Assembly (NCBI RefSeq): GCF_022829725.1 | Contig: NZ_JAKSYG010000021.1 | Span: 1-39,530 of the forward strand | Source: Methylobacterium sp. E-005 | Lineage (GTDB): Bacteria; Pseudomonadota; Alphaproteobacteria; Rhizobiales; Beijerinckiaceae | Direction of reading: 5' to 3' | DNA length: 39,530 nucleotides | Part shown: piece by piece, positions 38,369 through 39,530 of the stretch | Layout of the letters: every line of letters begins with the position of its first letter | Position numbering within the stretch: the first letter of the stretch is position 1 | Position numbers and translations under genes: made by a program | Notes under the pieces: generated by a model | Told to the model about the DNA's origin: nothing | Databases searched by the model: none | The model's input: only the letters and a program-made list of their open reading frames with translations

Positions 38369-38677
38369 ATGGCACAGACCCCGTTCACAACCCAGCGCAT
38401 CCACGTGACGACGGCGCCGGGCTTTCCGCTGGCGACGGTCAAACGCGAACTGAACAAGACCAACGTGGGGCTCTACTGCCAGCATTGCGGCGAATTTTTC
38501 GCCTTCGCTGTCGAAGAGCCAAGCGCAGTCGCGCTGGAGTTTACGGCCGACGCCCCGCTTCTGGTTCAATGTCCGTTTTGCAAACAGCAGGATCATCGGA
38601 ATGCGGGCGAGATCCTGCGGTTTCCTCTGACGGAAGGGAAGAAACGACGGAAGCCGACCGTCGACCCGTCTTGTTGA
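38369..38677 (+). CDS. small protein with two CxxC pairs (102 aa)
   Basis: Two pairs of cysteines, YCQHCGEFF (near residues 36-44) and VQCPFCKQQ (near 66-74), are spaced as in a treble-clef or zinc-ribbon domain. This suggests a DNA- or protein-binding zinc domain. The N-terminus (FTTQRIHVTTAPGFPLATVK) is beta-like. The C-terminus is basic (LTEGKKRRKPTVDP). The start ATG at 38369 follows a GAGG box, and the upstream in-frame extension is less likely. It runs opposite to its neighbours and has its own promoter candidate, so it looks like an accessory gene. Confidence 0.6.
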   Translation: MAQTPFTTQRIHVTTAPGFPLATVKRELNKTNVGLYCQHCGEFFAFAVEEPSAVALEFTADAPLLVQCPFCKQQDHRNAGEILRFPLTEGKKRRKPTVDPSC

Positions 38678-38738
38678 AGTAGGTCACGGCCTCTTGGATG
38701 GTGCGGAAGGTCGGGGTGGGAAAATCGGAGGCGAACAT
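38541..38738 (-). CDS. small hypothetical protein (65 aa)
   Basis: The start at 38738 follows the stop of the upstream small gene by two bases, in line with the chain of coupled short genes from 39140. The N-terminal half looks like a true protein (MFASDFPTPTFRTIQEAVTY, FNKTGR). The C-terminal 40 residues are low in complexity and lie antisense to the last 137 bases of the zinc-ribbon-like gene. The reading frame may have extended through a decayed end. The family is unknown. Confidence 0.4.
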   Translation of the reverse strand: MFASDFPTPTFRTIQEAVTYFNKTGRRSASVVSSLPSEETAGSRPHSDDPAVCKTDIEPEAGRRP

Positions 38739-38740
38739 GA

Positions 38741-38911
38741 TCAGCGCCTCGGCAGCAGCACGGCGACCTTACTCGCCAGTCGCGTTCCAAGACCCACTAG
38801 AAACCCGGCCGCCCAGCCCGACGTCCAGCCGCCGCAGAAGCAAACGCCAGCGAAGAAGGCCAGCGCTACAGCCATCGGCATCGTAAAGCCGTTGATCGTG
38901 AATGAGCCCAT
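38741..38911 (-). CDS. 56-residue membrane protein
   Basis: This frame encodes a short start (MGSFTINGFT), then a hydrophobic stretch of about 35 residues (MPMAVALAFFAGVCFCGGW and AAGFLVGLGTRLASKVA). It probably forms one or two membrane helices joined by a Gly/Trp turn. It starts inside the stop of the upstream 33-residue gene (TGATG), so the two are translated together. It contains Cys in CFCGGW. Early membrane peptides of phages often alter host functions, but no function can be read here. Confidence 0.5.
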   Translation of the reverse strand: MGSFTINGFTMPMAVALAFFAGVCFCGGWTSGWAAGFLVGLGTRLASKVAVLLPRR

Positions 38912-39012
38912 CACCGCGCTCCCATCATCAGATCAGCGCCGGCCGCGACCCAGCCGCAGGCGAAATGAAACGGGAGGAACAGCCAAGTCAGGAAGGCGTC
39001 GATGTCGTACAT
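38911..39012 (-). CDS. 33-residue membrane peptide
   Basis: The peptide has one hydrophobic core (FLTWLFLPFHFACGWVAAGA). It starts in the stop of the upstream 42-residue gene and ends in the start of the 56-residue gene, both with TGATG overlaps. Such strict chaining supports translation despite the small size. No family can be assigned. Confidence 0.45.
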   Translation of the reverse strand: MYDIDAFLTWLFLPFHFACGWVAAGADLMMGAR

Positions 39013-39140
39013 CACGCCGTCTCCTCACCGATCGCGTCCCGACGAACGCCGGGGATCTCGACCTCTCCGTCTTCAACCCCGTCCCAGTCTTCGGGGAGGA
39101 GGTGAACGCTATCGAAGGGGAGGGTGTCGGGGTCCGGCAT
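39012..39140 (-). CDS. 42-residue acidic peptide
   Basis: The frame encodes an acidic peptide (MPDPDTLPFDSVHLLPEDWD and GEVEIPGVRRDAIGEETA) without membrane segment. It is the first gene after the leader 39141-39389. AGGG lies eight bases before the ATG. Acidic small proteins encoded first in phage operons can be DNA mimics or inhibitors, but this is only a thought. Its stop carries the start of the next gene. Confidence 0.45.
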   Translation of the reverse strand: MPDPDTLPFDSVHLLPEDWDGVEDGEVEIPGVRRDAIGEETA

Positions 39141-39389
39141 GCAGGGCCCTGAGATGGCTTCGATGCGGGCGGCCGGCCTATCGCCAACCCTTGTCTAGGC
39201 GGCTGCCCTAACGGCAACCCAAGACCCGCGTCGAACTGTGAACCCGGGCGCTAAGCGCTATGGGACGGAATTTAGGGTGCAACAATTACGCGGCCTCGGC
39301 CGACACGTATGCGGACTTCCAAGGCTATCCGATCGGGGCCAGACTGCGCGAAGCTGTCGCCGCGAACTCGAACCGTGCGTTGGTCGGTG
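39141..39389 (-). promoter_or_regulatory. long untranslated leader with hairpins
   Basis: Downstream of the promoter at 39390-39417 about 240 bases lack any ATG-started frame on this strand. I see a hairpin of seven pairs (39201-39207 with 39213-39219, one G-U), a CGGCC/GGCCG stem near 39291-39302, and GCGC repeats near 39248-39259. A long structured leader behind a strong promoter, next to a NusG-like gene, could be an antitermination site or a regulatory RNA. Confidence 0.4.
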
Positions 39390-39417
39390 ATTATGGGGCC
39401 GCCGAATTGAATGTCAA
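39390..39417 (-). promoter_or_regulatory. strong sigma70-like promoter
   Basis: Read on the minus strand: TTGACA (39412-39417, perfect -35), 16 bases, CATAAT (39390-39395, five of six matches to the -10 consensus). It starts just after the stop of the NusG-like gene and points into the small genes and the late region. It is the best promoter match in the window. Confidence 0.7.
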
Positions 39418-39421
39418 GCTA

Positions 39422-39530
39422 TTAAGCAGCCTCTACCTGAGTTTCGTCCAGATCCACAATGGTTCTGCGCCCGAAGATGTCCACCGACACCCTCAATCGG
39501 CCCGTCCGATCATCGATAGCCTCAACGTTG
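39422..39530 (-). CDS. NusG-family protein, C-terminal (KOW) end, partial
   Basis: The gene runs off the right edge; only 35 codons are present, ending in TAA at 39422. The peptide contains GRLRVSVDIFGRRTIVDLDE followed by Thr-Gln-Val-Glu. This is the end of NusG: Gly-Arg-x-x-Val-x-Val-x-Ile-Phe-Gly-Arg-x-Thr-x-Val-x-Leu-x-x-x-Gln-Val-Glu. NusG binds RNA polymerase and links it to Rho or the ribosome. Host nusG is normally followed by rplK, which is not the case here, so this is likely a phage-borne or prophage paralogue that could control late transcription. Confidence 0.75.
   Translation of the reverse strand, partial: NVEAIDDRTGRLRVSVDIFGRRTIVDLDETQVEAA

Noticed and set aside
39260..39530. 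Long plus-strand open frame starting MGRNLGCNNYAASADT and running off the window
   Set aside because: It is codon-aligned antisense to the convincing NusG-type end at 39422-39530 and to the promoter and leader, and has no ribosome site or known motif.
1..39530. Integrase, attachment site, insertion sequence, diversity-generating retroelement or rRNA
   Set aside because: I found no recombinase, transposase or reverse transcriptase frame, no terminal repeats and no rRNA-like stretch; prophage integration cannot be judged from this window.

Overview
The window looks like about 39.5 kb of a tailed-phage or prophage genome with a contractile tail (myovirus-like). I see no chromosomal housekeeping gene except the end of a NusG-family gene at the right edge, and no integrase, repressor or replication gene. 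The DNA is GC-rich, and starts are a mix of ATG, GTG and TTG. This fits a GC-rich proteobacterial host, perhaps an alphaproteobacterium such as Methylobacterium; that is a style-based inference, not a measured assignment.

Most of the window is one leftward (minus-strand) late region, read from right to left. At the far right are the C-terminal end of a NusG-like gene, a strong sigma70-like promoter, a leader of about 240 bases and a chain of very short overlapping genes. Then come small and large terminase, a DUF4055-type portal, scaffold, P22-like coat protein, head completion genes including an HslV/proteasome-like protein, tail sheath, tail tube, and a tail assembly chaperone pair joined by a -1 frameshift site. 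After an accessory block come a gp10-like morphogenesis protein, the tape measure with a lytic transglycosylase-like end, baseplate hub, spike, gpU-like, LysM/X-like, gp25/W-like, J-like and I-like proteins, then tail fibres. One fibre carries about 19 copies of a Gly-Ser-Asp repeat. Furthest left is the lysis region: a secreted HNH-like protein, a GH19-like endolysin, tiny membrane proteins, a lipoprotein, a holin candidate and several small secreted or membrane proteins.

Plus-strand genes interrupt this region at several points: 26-241, 5116-7867, 22750-23307, 24173-25629, 34586-34801 and 38369-38677. They look like accessory (moron) genes. Two of them have similar candidate promoters of their own.

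The most unusual structure is at 24173-25816: two small genes, an HNH nuclease and a protein with faint resemblance to Cas7/RAMP proteins. Directly after its stop codon, on the same strand, lies a noncoding tract built from 21 five-base units, 17 of them starting with GG, closed by an intrinsic terminator. A candidate small RNA (3119-3242) and a tRNA-like element (3348-3428) lie antisense inside the lysis region.
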